This document shows, piece after piece, positions 49,530 through 58,152 of a stretch of 64,000 nucleotides of DNA. The translations under genes and the position numbers were made by a program. Where the stretch lies: assembly GCF_039523235.1 (NCBI RefSeq), contig NZ_BAAAEX010000010.1. One strand, given 5' to 3'. Positions within the stretch are counted from its first letter, which is position 1; every line of letters begins with the position of its first letter. Source of the DNA: Castellaniella ginsengisoli (lineage in GTDB: Bacteria; Pseudomonadota; Gammaproteobacteria; Burkholderiales; Burkholderiaceae_B). The notes beneath the pieces are model-generated. The model was not told the origin of the DNA and did no database searches. It saw nothing but the letters and a program-made list of their open reading frames with translations.

Positions 49530-51128
49530 ATGAATTTGAACGACGAAGTCGCCCGCCGACGAACTTTTGCCATCATTTCCCACCCCGACGCGGGAAAGAC
49601 GACGCTGACCGAAAAACTGCTGCTGTTCGCAGGCGCGATCCAGATCGCCGGGAGCGTCAAGGCGCGCAAGGCCAGCCGCCATGCGGCGTCGGACTGGATG
49701 GAAATCGAGAAGCAGCGCGGAATTTCGGTGGCGTCCTCGGTGATGCAGATGGAATACCGCGACTGCGTCATCAATCTGCTGGATACGCCGGGCCACCAGG
49801 ACTTCTCCGAAGACACCTACCGGGTGCTGACGGCCGTGGATGCCGCCCTGATGGTGATCGACGCCGGCAACGGCGTCGAGCCCCAGACCATCCGCCTGCT
49901 GCAGGTCTGCCGCGCCCGCAACACCCCCATCATCACCTTCATCAACAAGCTCGATCGCGAGGTGCGCGAGCCCCTGGACCTGCTCTCGGAGATCGAGGGC
50001 CATCTGGGCATGGATGCGATCCCTTTTTCCTGGCCGGTCGGCATGGGGCGGAGTTTCGGCGGGGTGTTCGATCTGCGCCACGACCGGATGCGGGTCTTCC
50101 GGCCGGGGGCGGAGCGCCATCGGGATGATGACGAAACCATCGAAGGGCGGGACAATCCGGCGCTGGCGTCCCGTTTTGGCGACGCCCACGCCAAGGCCGC
50201 CGAGGAAATCGAGCTGATCACGGGGGCCATGCCCGCGTTCGATCAGGCCGCCTTTCTTGCCGGCCGCCAGACGCCCGTGTTCTTCGGGTCGGCCATCAAC
50301 AATTTCGGCGTGCGCGAGGTGCTGGACGCCCTGGTGGAACTGGCGCCTGCGCCCGGGCCGCGCGCGGCCCTGGAGCGCAGCGTGCTGCCGGCCGAGCCCA
50401 AGTTCACCGGCGTGGTCTTCAAAGTCCAGGCCAACATGGATCCGGCGCACCGCGACCGCGTGGCCTTCGTGCGTGTCAGCTCCGGCCGGTTCGAGCGCGG
50501 CATGCGGCTGAAAGTCGCCCGCAACGGCAAGGAAATTCGGCCCAACAACGTCGTATCCTTTCTGTCGCAGCGGCGCGAGATCGTCGAGGAAGCCTTTGCC
50601 GGAGACATCATCGGCATTCCCAACCATGGCATTTTGCAATTGGGCGACGTGCTGACCGAAGGCGAATCGCTGACCTTTACGGGGCTGCCGTTCTTCGCGC
50701 CGGAGTTGTTCCAGGCGGTCGAGGTCAAGGATCCCCTGCGCACCAAGCAGTTGCGCACCGGGCTGACGCAACTGGGCGAAGAGGGCGCCATTCAGGTGTT
50801 CCGCCCCGAAGCCGCCGGCGGTGCGCTGCTGCTGGGCGCCGTGGGCCAGTTGCAGTTCGAGGTGGTCGCGCATCGCCTGAAGACCGAATACGGCGTGGAC
50901 GCGCGCCTGATGCCGTCGCGCTACAGCCTGGCGCGCTGGATCACCTGCCCGGACGCCAGGATCCTGAAGAAATTCATGGACGCCAACGCGGCCAATATCG
51001 CCTATGACGTCGTGGACGCGGTCGCCTTCCTGGCCGGTTCGCCCGCCCAACTGCGGGTTGCCCAGGAGCGCTACCCCGAGATCGAGTTCCACACCATGCG
51101 CGAACATGCCGGCCAGGTCTTTGCGTAA
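49530..51128 (+). CDS. prfC: Peptide chain release factor 3
   Basis: A 532-residue translational GTPase that recycles RF1/RF2 from the ribosome after termination. G1 is SHPDAGKTTL at 18-27, the switch region shows RGISVASSVMQ, G3 is DTPGHQDFSEDTYR and G4 is NKLDRE, all characteristic of RF3 rather than EF-G (the DFSEDTYR motif in particular). The length is typical. The Shine-Dalgarno is weak; the gene follows the LysE exporter by 19 bases and may be read from the same transcript. Confidence 0.96.
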   Translation: MNLNDEVARRRTFAIISHPDAGKTTLTEKLLLFAGAIQIAGSVKARKASRHAASDWMEIEKQRGISVASSVMQMEYRDCVINLLDTPGHQDFSEDTYRVLTAVDAALMVIDAGNGVEPQTIRLLQVCRARNTPIITFINKLDREVREPLDLLSEIEGHLGMDAIPFSWPVGMGRSFGGVFDLRHDRMRVFRPGAERHRDDDETIEGRDNPALASRFGDAHAKAAEEIELITGAMPAFDQAAFLAGRQTPVFFGSAINNFGVREVLDALVELAPAPGPRAALERSVLPAEPKFTGVVFKVQANMDPAHRDRVAFVRVSSGRFERGMRLKVARNGKEIRPNNVVSFLSQRREIVEEAFAGDIIGIPNHGILQLGDVLTEGESLTFTGLPFFAPELFQAVEVKDPLRTKQLRTGLTQLGEEGAIQVFRPEAAGGALLLGAVGQLQFEVVAHRLKTEYGVDARLMPSRYSLARWITCPDARILKKFMDANAANIAYDVVDAVAFLAGSPAQLRVAQERYPEIEFHTMREHAGQVFA

Positions 51129-51286
51129 GCCCGCGCGGCCGGCCCGCGCGCGTGGCCTGTGCCTGACGGACCCGGGCGGCGGGTTCGCCCCCGGGCGGGC
51201 CGCATCCGGACACACGCCGTATCCGGATGTGCCAACCGCATCCTATACAATGCAGAATCCGCATTGATCGACGAGGCGATCCGTCC

Positions 51287-51922
51287 ATGTCCTGGCGTCT
51301 GATTTTCGCTTTTCTGCTGGTGGCCGCAGGCGCATCCGCCTGGGGTGGCCTGCAGTTGGGCGACTGGCTGATCGCGCATGGGCCGGCCCAGATCCAGGCG
51401 CCGGCGCCGCATCCCGAGCTGGACCAGGACGTCGTGCTGGGCGCCGACGGCAAGCCCTACGTGGCGTCCGCGCCGCAGGTGCTGCCGGACGGCCGCCAGG
51501 GGGTGCCGCAACTGGCGCCGCCCGTCGACTGGAAGATCCCGCAGGTCTCCTTGATGGAATCCGGCGGGCCGATCGCCCTGGCGACCACCACGATCTCCAT
51601 GGACGAAGCCATCGAGCTGGCTTCCCGGAACCAGTTGGGCGACGGTTTGCAGGGCATTGCGCAATTCGGGGGGCTGGGCGGCAGCCAGGTGGTTCAGCCC
51701 ATCGACGTCACCACGCCGCCGCCGGCGCCGCCGCAGCAGGCCCAGGCAGCCTCCAGCGGCACCCAGTGGCAGGCGGCTTTCCAGGCCGAACTCAAGGCCT
51801 GCGAGTCGCTGGGGTTCTTCTCGCGGCCCTCATGCGCCTGGGCGGCCCGCAACAAATACTGCGAACCCAACGCCGCCTGGGGCCGTGTGCCCGATTGCCC
51901 GGCGAAAAAATCCACGTTCTGA
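51287..51922 (+). CDS. Hypothetical exported protein with C-terminal cysteine cluster
   Basis: A 211-residue protein I do not recognise. The N-terminus is a signal peptide or anchor (MSWRLIFAFLLVAAGASAWGG). The middle is Pro/Ala-rich, including a run of prolines near residue 145. The last 45 residues hold four cysteines (ACESLGFFSRPSCAWAARNKYCEP...VPDCP), which could form two disulfides in the periplasm, as DsbA substrates. GAGG precedes the ATG at 51287. A TATACA-like -10 lies at about 51244. It is convergent with bfr. Confidence 0.72.
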   Translation: MSWRLIFAFLLVAAGASAWGGLQLGDWLIAHGPAQIQAPAPHPELDQDVVLGADGKPYVASAPQVLPDGRQGVPQLAPPVDWKIPQVSLMESGGPIALATTTISMDEAIELASRNQLGDGLQGIAQFGGLGGSQVVQPIDVTTPPPAPPQQAQAASSGTQWQAAFQAELKACESLGFFSRPSCAWAARNKYCEPNAAWGRVPDCPAKKSTF

Positions 51923-51998
51923 CCTAACCCGGCGAGCCAGATCCCGGACGGGCGGGGCCGCACCGGCAGGCGGATGCGGCCTCACGCCGCCGGCGGGA

Positions 51999-52463
51999 TC
52001 ACATCTGCGATTGCAGGTAGTTCTGAAGGCCGAGCTGCTCGATCAGGCCGATCTGCGTCTCCAGCCAGTCGATGTGTTCTTCGGTGTCGTTCAGGATGGT
52101 CAGGAAGAGATCCCGCGAGGCGAAATCCTGCACCGATTCACAGTAGGCCATGGCTTCCTTGACCGTGGCCTGGGCACTGGTTTCCAGCTTCAGGTCGCAG
52201 GCCAGGATCTCGGGGACGGTCTCGCCCACCAGCAGCTTGTGCAGATCCTGCAGATTCGGCAACCCGTCGAGCATGAAGATGCGCTCGATCAGCAGGTCGG
52301 CGTGTTTCATTTCGCCGATGGATTCCTTGTATTCATGTTCGCCCAGCTTGTCCAGCCCCCAGTGGCGCAGCATGCGCGCATGAAGGAAGTACTGGTTGAT
52401 GGCCGAGAGTTCGTTCTTCAGCTGCTGGTTCAGATAGCGGATGACGGTTTTATCGCCTTGCAT
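51999..52463 (-). CDS. bfr: Bacterioferritin
   Basis: A 154-residue subunit of the 24-mer haem-containing iron-storage shell in the cytoplasm. The ferroxidase ligands are visible: E18 in LKNELSAINQ, E51-region ESIGEMKHADLLIERI with E and H, and the later EEHIDW. The haem-axial methionine is in MLDGLPNLQDL. AAGGAG lies upstream. The gene is downstream of bfd on the same strand after 126 bases, so storage and release functions are clustered. Confidence 0.95.
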   Translation of the reverse strand: MQGDKTVIRYLNQQLKNELSAINQYFLHARMLRHWGLDKLGEHEYKESIGEMKHADLLIERIFMLDGLPNLQDLHKLLVGETVPEILACDLKLETSAQATVKEAMAYCESVQDFASRDLFLTILNDTEEHIDWLETQIGLIEQLGLQNYLQSQM

Positions 52464-52589
52464 GGCCTGTGCTCCTTGGTGCGAGGCCCGACCGGAATCG
52501 GACAGGTCAAATCACAAGGCTAGCACGACCCGCGCCCCTCGGGAACCAAGGGGCGGAAAGAATGTGCCGCCGACCAGCGCGGCTAGGCC

Positions 52590-52841
52590 CTAGGCGACGC
52601 GGCGGGCGGAGGCGCGCGACAGGACCGTGACTTCGAGCGGCCCGGTCAGCCCGGCAGCGGCAGGGCCGACGTCAGCCGCATAGCGGCCGCCCGGCAGGTA
52701 TTCCGTCGCGGTGTCTGCGCAGTGGCCGCAACAAGTCGCCACGCCCAGTTGGGCCTGGAGGTCGCCCAGATCCGCCGCCCCCTGGGCGATGGCATCCTGG
52801 ACCTGGCGCTCGCTGATCGCGTTGCATACACAAATATACAT
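52590..52841 (-). CDS. bfd: Bacterioferritin-associated ferredoxin
   Basis: An 83-residue [2Fe-2S] protein that docks to bacterioferritin and delivers electrons to release iron. The cluster cysteines are C4 and C6 (MYICVCNAIS) and C38/C41 in CCGHC. The 64-residue core is followed by about 20 extra residues at the C-terminus, longer than the E. coli protein. I chose the ATG at 52841, which matches the family start exactly. There is no Shine-Dalgarno; the -10 element ends seven bases before the ATG, so the mRNA is probably leaderless. A Fur box overlaps this promoter. Confidence 0.92.
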   Translation of the reverse strand: MYICVCNAISERQVQDAIAQGAADLGDLQAQLGVATCCGHCADTATEYLPGGRYAADVGPAAAGLTGPLEVTVLSRASARRVA

Positions 52842-52877
52842 GAGAATGATTATCATATTTTTTAATATGGATGGCAA
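52842..52877 (-). promoter_or_regulatory. Fur-controlled, probably leaderless promoter of bfd
   Basis: On the minus strand a -35 TTGCCA (52877-52872) and a -10 GATAAT (52854-52849) are 17 bases apart. Transcription should start at about 52842-52841, the first base of the bfd ATG. Bases 52842-52860 match the Fur consensus at about 14 of 19 positions, covering the -10 and the start site. The gene should therefore be induced by iron starvation. Confidence 0.78.
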
Positions 52878-53079
52878 GCGTTATTTTGACCGGCGGAGCC
52901 GGTGCAAGAGCCTGACGGGGCGGAGCCCGCAGCCGCCTCGGCTATACTGCCCGGGGCCAGGCCTGCAACGGGTGTGCCGGGCGGTTCGCGTCCCTTTCGT
53001 GTGACGCGCATGTCTCCATCCGGTCTGCCGGCCGCGTCCTGATCGAGGGCTTCGTGGCCCCCGAGCGCCGTCCGCTCTC

Positions 53080-54528
53080 ATGAAACTGCCCCCCGCGCCC
53101 CGTATCGATCTGCTGGAACCCGCCGTGATGCTGGCGACCGTGCTGCAATGGCTGGTCCTGGCCTCGTTGACGGGGCTGGCCGTCGGCGCCGGCACCAGCC
53201 TGTTCCTGCACACGCTGTTCTTCGCGACGGGGCATGCTCAAGCCATGCCCTTGTGGGCCTATTGGCTCCTGCTGCCTCTGGCGGGCCTGGCCAATGGCTT
53301 GCTGATGGGCCACATGCGTCGCCGCCTGGCGGCATCGGGCCTGAAGGACTCCATCTTTGCCGCCGTGCACGAGCAGGACGGGCGCATGCCCTGGAAAACC
53401 CTGTGGATCAAGCCGGTGGCGGCCATCATTACGCTGGCCAGCGGCGGTTCGGCCGGCAAGGAAGGCCCGTGTTCCCACCTGGGCGCGTCCCTGGGCGCCG
53501 TGATCGGCCAGGTGTTCCGGCTGAACGCCGACCTGCGCAGGCGGATCGTGGCCTGCGGCGTCAGCGCCGGCTTCGCCAGCGTGTTCGGCACCCCCATCGC
53601 CGGCGCTTTGTACGGCGTGGAAATGCTGATCATCGGCCGCATCCGCCACGATTTCCTGTTTCCCGCCCTGATCGCGGGGGTGACCTCGTACCAGGTCAGC
53701 AAGGCGCTGGGCATTCCCTACGACCAGTACGCCGTCGATGTGCTGCCGGTGTTTTCCGAGTCGCTGTTCCTGCGCACCATTCTGGTCGGCATGTTGTGCG
53801 GCCTGGTGGCGCGCGTGTTCGTGGACCTGATCTATGCCGTGCGCAATGCCTGCCAGCGGCTGCAGGCCCGCTGGAACGTGTGGCCGCCGCTGATGCCGCT
53901 GGCCGGCGGCCTGACGCTGGCGCTGCTGGTGTCCGTGGCCATCCCGACGGACTATCTGGGCCTGAGCCTCCCGCTCATGGACCGGGCTCTGGCGGGCGAG
54001 GCGATGCCCTATACCGGCTTCTTGTGGAAAACGCTTCTGGTGGCGGTCACTTTGGGCTCGGGCTTCTACGGCGGCATCGTCACGCCCCAGTTCGTCATCG
54101 GCGCAGTGGCGGGCAATGCCTTTGCCCATCTGTTCGGCATCAGCCCTGCATTGGGGGCCGCCGTGGGCTTGGTGTCGGTCGTGGCGGCCGCGTCCAATAC
54201 GCCGCTGGCCGCCATCCTGATGGGCGTGGAGCTGTTCGGCGGCGCGGTCGGCACGCTATACGCGGCCGGTGCGGCCATCGCCGCCTACCTGATCATCGGC
54301 CATCGCAGCGTGTACCCGGACCAGCGTCTGGGCCACGCCAAATCGTCCTGGATGCGCGTGCGGACGGACATTCCGGTCGGCCAGGAAAAAACCCATCTGT
54401 CCTACGGGCTGCTCAAGGGGTGGCGTCAGTGGCGGGCGCGCAAAGAACGGTCCGAAGCGGATGCGCGGCGGCAAACAGGCGATGGATGGGCCCCCGACGG
54501 AGGAAACCGCAACGATGCACAACCCTGA
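53080..54528 (+). CDS. ClC-family chloride channel/antiporter
   Basis: A 482-residue polytopic membrane protein of the ClC family. The three anion-site loops are visible: the GSGIP region is replaced by a weaker match, GGSAGKEGP stands for the usual GxxxGREGP, and GSGFYGGIVTPQF for GGxFxP. The Lys in place of Arg in GKEGP is a small departure. There is no CBS-domain pair at the C-terminus, only a 60-residue basic, hydrophilic tail. The gene overlaps the following antiporter gene by 14 bases. Whether it is a channel or a H+/Cl- exchanger cannot be told safely. Confidence 0.88.
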   Translation: MKLPPAPRIDLLEPAVMLATVLQWLVLASLTGLAVGAGTSLFLHTLFFATGHAQAMPLWAYWLLLPLAGLANGLLMGHMRRRLAASGLKDSIFAAVHEQDGRMPWKTLWIKPVAAIITLASGGSAGKEGPCSHLGASLGAVIGQVFRLNADLRRRIVACGVSAGFASVFGTPIAGALYGVEMLIIGRIRHDFLFPALIAGVTSYQVSKALGIPYDQYAVDVLPVFSESLFLRTILVGMLCGLVARVFVDLIYAVRNACQRLQARWNVWPPLMPLAGGLTLALLVSVAIPTDYLGLSLPLMDRALAGEAMPYTGFLWKTLLVAVTLGSGFYGGIVTPQFVIGAVAGNAFAHLFGISPALGAAVGLVSVVAAASNTPLAAILMGVELFGGAVGTLYAAGAAIAAYLIIGHRSVYPDQRLGHAKSSWMRVRTDIPVGQEKTHLSYGLLKGWRQWRARKERSEADARRQTGDGWAPDGGNRNDAQP

Positions 54529-56353
54529 ACTGATGCTGGCCGGAATCGGCCTGGTGACCATGGGCGCCCAGTGGCTGGCCTGGAGCCTGCGGGTGCCGGC
54601 GATCCTGTTCCTGCTGCTGGCGGGCATTGCCATCGGGCCGCTGGCCGGCTGGCTGGATCCGGATGCCTTGTTCGGCGACCTGCTGTTTCCCCTCGTCTCG
54701 CTGTCGGTGGCCGTGATCCTGTTCGAAGGCAGTCTGACGCTTGAATTCCATCAGACGCGCGGCCTGGCGCGGGTGGTGCGGCGGCTGGTGACGGGCGGCA
54801 CGCTGATCGCGTGGTCGGTGGCGGCCGTGGCGGTGCACTTCTTTCTGGACTTCCCCTGGGACCTGGCGATCTTGTTCGGCGCCATCACGGCCGTCACCGG
54901 GCCGACGGTGATTGCGCCGCTGCTCAAGACCGTGCGCCCCGTGGCGCCCGTGGCCCACGCGCTGCGCTGGGAAGGCATCCTGATCGATCCGATCGGCGCC
55001 CTGCTGGCCGTGGTCGCCTACGACCTGATGGTGGCCTTGCGCATGACCCACGAATGGGGCCATGCGCTGTGGGCTTTCGGCGCCACGCTGGCGACCGGGG
55101 CCTGCATCGGCGTGGCGGCCGGCTGGCTGCTGGGGACGCTGCTGCGTCGCAACTGGGTGCCGGATTCCCTGGTCAATCTGTCGGTGCTGGCGCTGGTGTT
55201 CACCGCCTTCGCCCTGTCCAATTCGCTGCAGCATGAGTCCGGCCTGCTGGCCGTGACCATCATGGGGATCTGGCTTGCCAATCAGCCCGGCGTGCCGGTC
55301 GACGACATCCTGGAATTCAAGGAAACCCTCAGCCAGATCCTGCTCTCGGCCTTGTTCATCCTGTTGGCGGCGCGCGTGGCGCCGGGCCAGATACTGGACC
55401 TGGGCTGGCCTGCGCTCGCCGTGCTGGCGGTGATGCTGTGGGTGGGGCGGCCGTTGAAAGTCCTGTTTTCCACCTGGGGATCGACGTTGAACTGGCGCGA
55501 GCGCGGCCTGCTGGCCTGGATTGCGCCGCGCGGCATCGTGGCGGCGGCGGTGTCCGCGCTGTTCGCCCTGCGCCTGGAGAAAATGGACGTGCCGCATGCC
55601 GAACGGTTGCTGCCGATGACCTTTCTGCTGATCATCGGCACGGTGATCTGGCAAAGCCTGACCGCGCGTCCCGTGGCGCGCCTGCTGAAGGCGGCCGAAC
55701 CGGACCGGGTGGGCTTTCTGATCGCGGGCGCCAATCCCGTGGCCCGCGCCATCGGCCAGGCGCTGCATGAGCAAGGCGTGCCGGTGCGCCTGTGCGATAG
55801 CGACTGGTACAGCCTGTCGCAGGCCCGGATGATGGGGCTGCCCACCTATCACGGCAGCCCGGTGTCCGCGCATGCCCAGCGCAACCTGGACACCACCGGC
55901 CTGGGGCGCTTGCTGGCCCTGGGCGTGCGCGACGACGTCAACCAGTTGATCACGGCGCGAGGCCGTGATGAATTCGGTAAAAGAAAGGTCTTCAGCCTGC
56001 CCCGCTCCCAGGATGTCGGCCAGGCCGAGAAACACCTGCTGGACGCGGCCTATCGCGGCCGCACCTTGTTCGCCCCGGACCTGGGCTACTGGAAGCTGTC
56101 CGCCCTGCTGGCGGCCGGCGCCCGGATCAAGGCCACGCGCCTGTCGGACAGCTTCAACTTCGAGCAGTACCGGGCCGAACGGCCGGGCCACCGCGTGGTG
56201 CCCTTGTTTGCCATCAATCCCAAGGGCTATGCGCAGCCGTTCACGCTGGACCAGACGTTGCAGCCCCTTGCGGGATGGACTGTCATCGGGCTGCACGAGG
56301 ACGACGCGGACGGGATCGAACTGCCCGCCATGCCGGCGCGGGACGCCGCATGA
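54515..56353 (+). CDS. CPA1-family sodium/proton antiporter with C-terminal TrkA-N-like domain
   Basis: A 612-residue protein. The first 390 residues form about 12 helices of the Na+/H+ exchanger fold, with LFEGSLTLEF, GAITAVTGPTVIAPLLK and LRWEGILIDPIGALLAVV (the ED/ID pair that binds the cation). Helices are followed by APRGIVAAAVSALFAL. The C-terminal 200 residues resemble a TrkA-N Rossmann domain (VGFLIAGANPVARAIGQAL) that may sense nucleotides. GGAGGA precedes the ATG at 54515, which lies inside the end of the ClC gene; its stop overlaps the thpR start. Confidence 0.9.
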   Translation: MHNPELMLAGIGLVTMGAQWLAWSLRVPAILFLLLAGIAIGPLAGWLDPDALFGDLLFPLVSLSVAVILFEGSLTLEFHQTRGLARVVRRLVTGGTLIAWSVAAVAVHFFLDFPWDLAILFGAITAVTGPTVIAPLLKTVRPVAPVAHALRWEGILIDPIGALLAVVAYDLMVALRMTHEWGHALWAFGATLATGACIGVAAGWLLGTLLRRNWVPDSLVNLSVLALVFTAFALSNSLQHESGLLAVTIMGIWLANQPGVPVDDILEFKETLSQILLSALFILLAARVAPGQILDLGWPALAVLAVMLWVGRPLKVLFSTWGSTLNWRERGLLAWIAPRGIVAAAVSALFALRLEKMDVPHAERLLPMTFLLIIGTVIWQSLTARPVARLLKAAEPDRVGFLIAGANPVARAIGQALHEQGVPVRLCDSDWYSLSQARMMGLPTYHGSPVSAHAQRNLDTTGLGRLLALGVRDDVNQLITARGRDEFGKRKVFSLPRSQDVGQAEKHLLDAAYRGRTLFAPDLGYWKLSALLAAGARIKATRLSDSFNFEQYRAERPGHRVVPLFAINPKGYAQPFTLDQTLQPLAGWTVIGLHEDDADGIELPAMPARDAA

Positions 56354-56964
56354 CGGCCCGGTCTGACGCGTCGCGGCGCCAGGCCGCTTCCCCTGGCGCC
56401 GATGCCGGCCCTTCCGGCCGGCGCGTATTCTTCGCCCTGTGGCCGGACCGCGAGACCGCCGGGCTGCTGTCCGGCTGGGCGCGGCACGCCCATGCGGCGT
56501 TCGGCGGGCGCATCATGCGGGCCGACACCCTGCACCTGACGCTGGCGTTTCTGGGTTCCGTGCCTCATGACCGGGTGGCGGAGTTGGCGGCCCTGCTGGA
56601 CGAAGCCGAGTTGACCGGAGGCACGCTGCGCCTGGACCGCTATGGGCGTTTTCGCGGCCCGCAGATCGTCTGGGCCGGTCCTTCGGCCTCGCCCCCCTGG
56701 CTGGAGGCGATGCATGGGTGGTTGTGGCGCGCTCTGGCGCGCCGGGGGTTTGACCGTCCGGAAGAGCCCTTCCGTCCGCACGTATCGCTGTTGCGCCGGG
56801 CGGCGCCGGGCGATCCGGCCATACTGCCGCCGCCCCGGCCGTTGGACTGGACGCCGCGCCGCTGCGTGCTGGCGGCTTCGGCGCCGCGTCCAGACGGTTC
56901 CTTTTATGAAATCCTGGCCGAATCCGCCCTGCGCGGACCGGGTCCCGGGGTGCAAAGGGAGTGA
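56350..56964 (+). CDS. thpR: RNA 2',3'-cyclic phosphodiesterase
   Basis: A 204-residue 2H phosphoesterase (formerly LigT) that opens 2',3'-cyclic phosphates at RNA ends to 2'-phosphates. The two catalytic motifs are H62-L-T-L in LHLTLAFLG and H144-V-S-L in RPHVSLLRR. VFFALWPD near residue 27 is the usual family start, so the first 24 residues are an extra Ser/Ala/Arg-rich extension. The ATG overlaps the antiporter stop codon (ATGA). Its presence in an ion-transport operon may only reflect transcription convenience. Confidence 0.91.
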   Translation: MTARSDASRRQAASPGADAGPSGRRVFFALWPDRETAGLLSGWARHAHAAFGGRIMRADTLHLTLAFLGSVPHDRVAELAALLDEAELTGGTLRLDRYGRFRGPQIVWAGPSASPPWLEAMHGWLWRALARRGFDRPEEPFRPHVSLLRRAAPGDPAILPPPRPLDWTPRRCVLAASAPRPDGSFYEILAESALRGPGPGVQRE

Positions 56965-56998
56965 CCGCCCCGGGGTCCGGTCCGCGCCGGCGGATGGG

Positions 56999-58051
56999 CT
57001 ACTTCTGCGGCCGGGGGGTGGCGGCCGTGCTCGGCGGCAAGGTGGGGTAGACCACCTGGGGCTGTTCGCCGGTCAGGGTGTGCAGGAAGCGGGTGATGGC
57101 CTTGACCTCGGCGTCGTCCAGTTCCTGGCCCAACTGGCTGGTTCCCATGATGGCCACGGCCTGTTCGAGCGACCAGACGTCGCCGCTGTGGAAGTAGGGG
57201 GCGGTCAGGGCGATGTTGCGCAAAGGCCCCGCGCGGAACACGTATTCATCGCTGGCGGTATGGGTCACCGTGAAGCGGCCCTTGTCGTCCGGCGGCAGGA
57301 TGTCCGCGCCGGGTTTCTTCACCACGCCGAAGGGAAAGTAACCCTGGCCGCCGACGTTGACGCCCCGGTGGCAGGCCACGCAGCCCTTGTCCATGAACAG
57401 CTCCAGGCCCTTGAGTTCAACCGTATCCAGGCTGTCGGCGCCGTTCAGGAACTGGTCGAATTTCGAGTGGGGCGTCACCAGCGTGCTCTCGAACGCCTCG
57501 ATGGCGTGAGCCATGTTCTCGAAGTTGACCGGGTCCGGATCGTCCGGGTAGGCCTTCTGGAACAAGGCGACGTATTCCGGCAGGCTCTTGAGCGTTTCTT
57601 CGACCTGGGCCGGGGTGTTGTTCATCTCGACGCTGGCCTGCACGGGGCCTTTGGCCTGTTCTTTCAGGTCGGCGGCGCGGCCGTCCCAGAACTGGGCCTC
57701 GTTGAACAGCGCATTGAGGACGGTCGGCGAATTGCGGGGCCCGTGCTGCCAGCCATGGCCGATCGAAGTCTGGATGTTGTCCGCTCCGCCGGTGCCGACG
57801 CTGTGACAGCTATTGCAACTGATGATGTGACTGCGCGACAGGCGCGGCTCGAAGAACAGCCAGCGGCCCAGCTCCAGGCTGTCCGCAGAGATGTTGCGCT
57901 CCTTGATGACGGTCTCTGCCGTGGGGATGGGCTGGAAGTGCTGCCGTGCGGCTTGCCGCACGGCATCGGCGGCCGGCGCCCCGGCGGCCAGGGCCGCCGA
58001 TCCGCCCAGGGCGAGGCCGGCGGCCAGGAGACGAATCGCGTGCTTTCTCAT
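56999..58051 (-). CDS. ccpA: Dihaem cytochrome c peroxidase
   Basis: A 350-residue periplasmic enzyme reducing H2O2 to water with electrons from cytochrome c. A signal peptide ends near residue 23-30. The peroxidatic haem binds at C79-N-S-C82-H83 and the electron-transfer haem at C224-V-A-C227-H228. FWDGRAADLKEQAKGPVQASVEM and TAPYFHSGDVWSLEQAV are standard for the family. AAGGGG lies before the start. An FNR-like box about 60 bases upstream suggests induction at low oxygen, as for other bacterial Ccp genes. Confidence 0.94.
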   Translation of the reverse strand: MRKHAIRLLAAGLALGGSAALAAGAPAADAVRQAARQHFQPIPTAETVIKERNISADSLELGRWLFFEPRLSRSHIISCNSCHSVGTGGADNIQTSIGHGWQHGPRNSPTVLNALFNEAQFWDGRAADLKEQAKGPVQASVEMNNTPAQVEETLKSLPEYVALFQKAYPDDPDPVNFENMAHAIEAFESTLVTPHSKFDQFLNGADSLDTVELKGLELFMDKGCVACHRGVNVGGQGYFPFGVVKKPGADILPPDDKGRFTVTHTASDEYVFRAGPLRNIALTAPYFHSGDVWSLEQAVAIMGTSQLGQELDDAEVKAITRFLHTLTGEQPQVVYPTLPPSTAATPRPQK

Positions 58052-58111
58052 GACGTTCCCCTTGTGGAGTGGTTATATCCACTATGGGAACATGGTTATT
58101 AGGCCCCGGTA

Positions 58112-58125
58112 TTGATGGGGGTCAA
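58112..58125. promoter_or_regulatory. FNR/ANR-type box upstream of ccpA
   Basis: TTGATGGGGGTCAA matches TTGAT-N4-ATCAA with one mismatch and is centred 67 bases upstream of the ccpA start codon. A possible -10 CATAGT on the minus strand lies at 58086-58081, which would put the box near the -44 position, suitable for activation. Confidence 0.6.
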
Positions 58126-58152
58126 TGAACCCCATCGGACGCTCCGGGAAGA

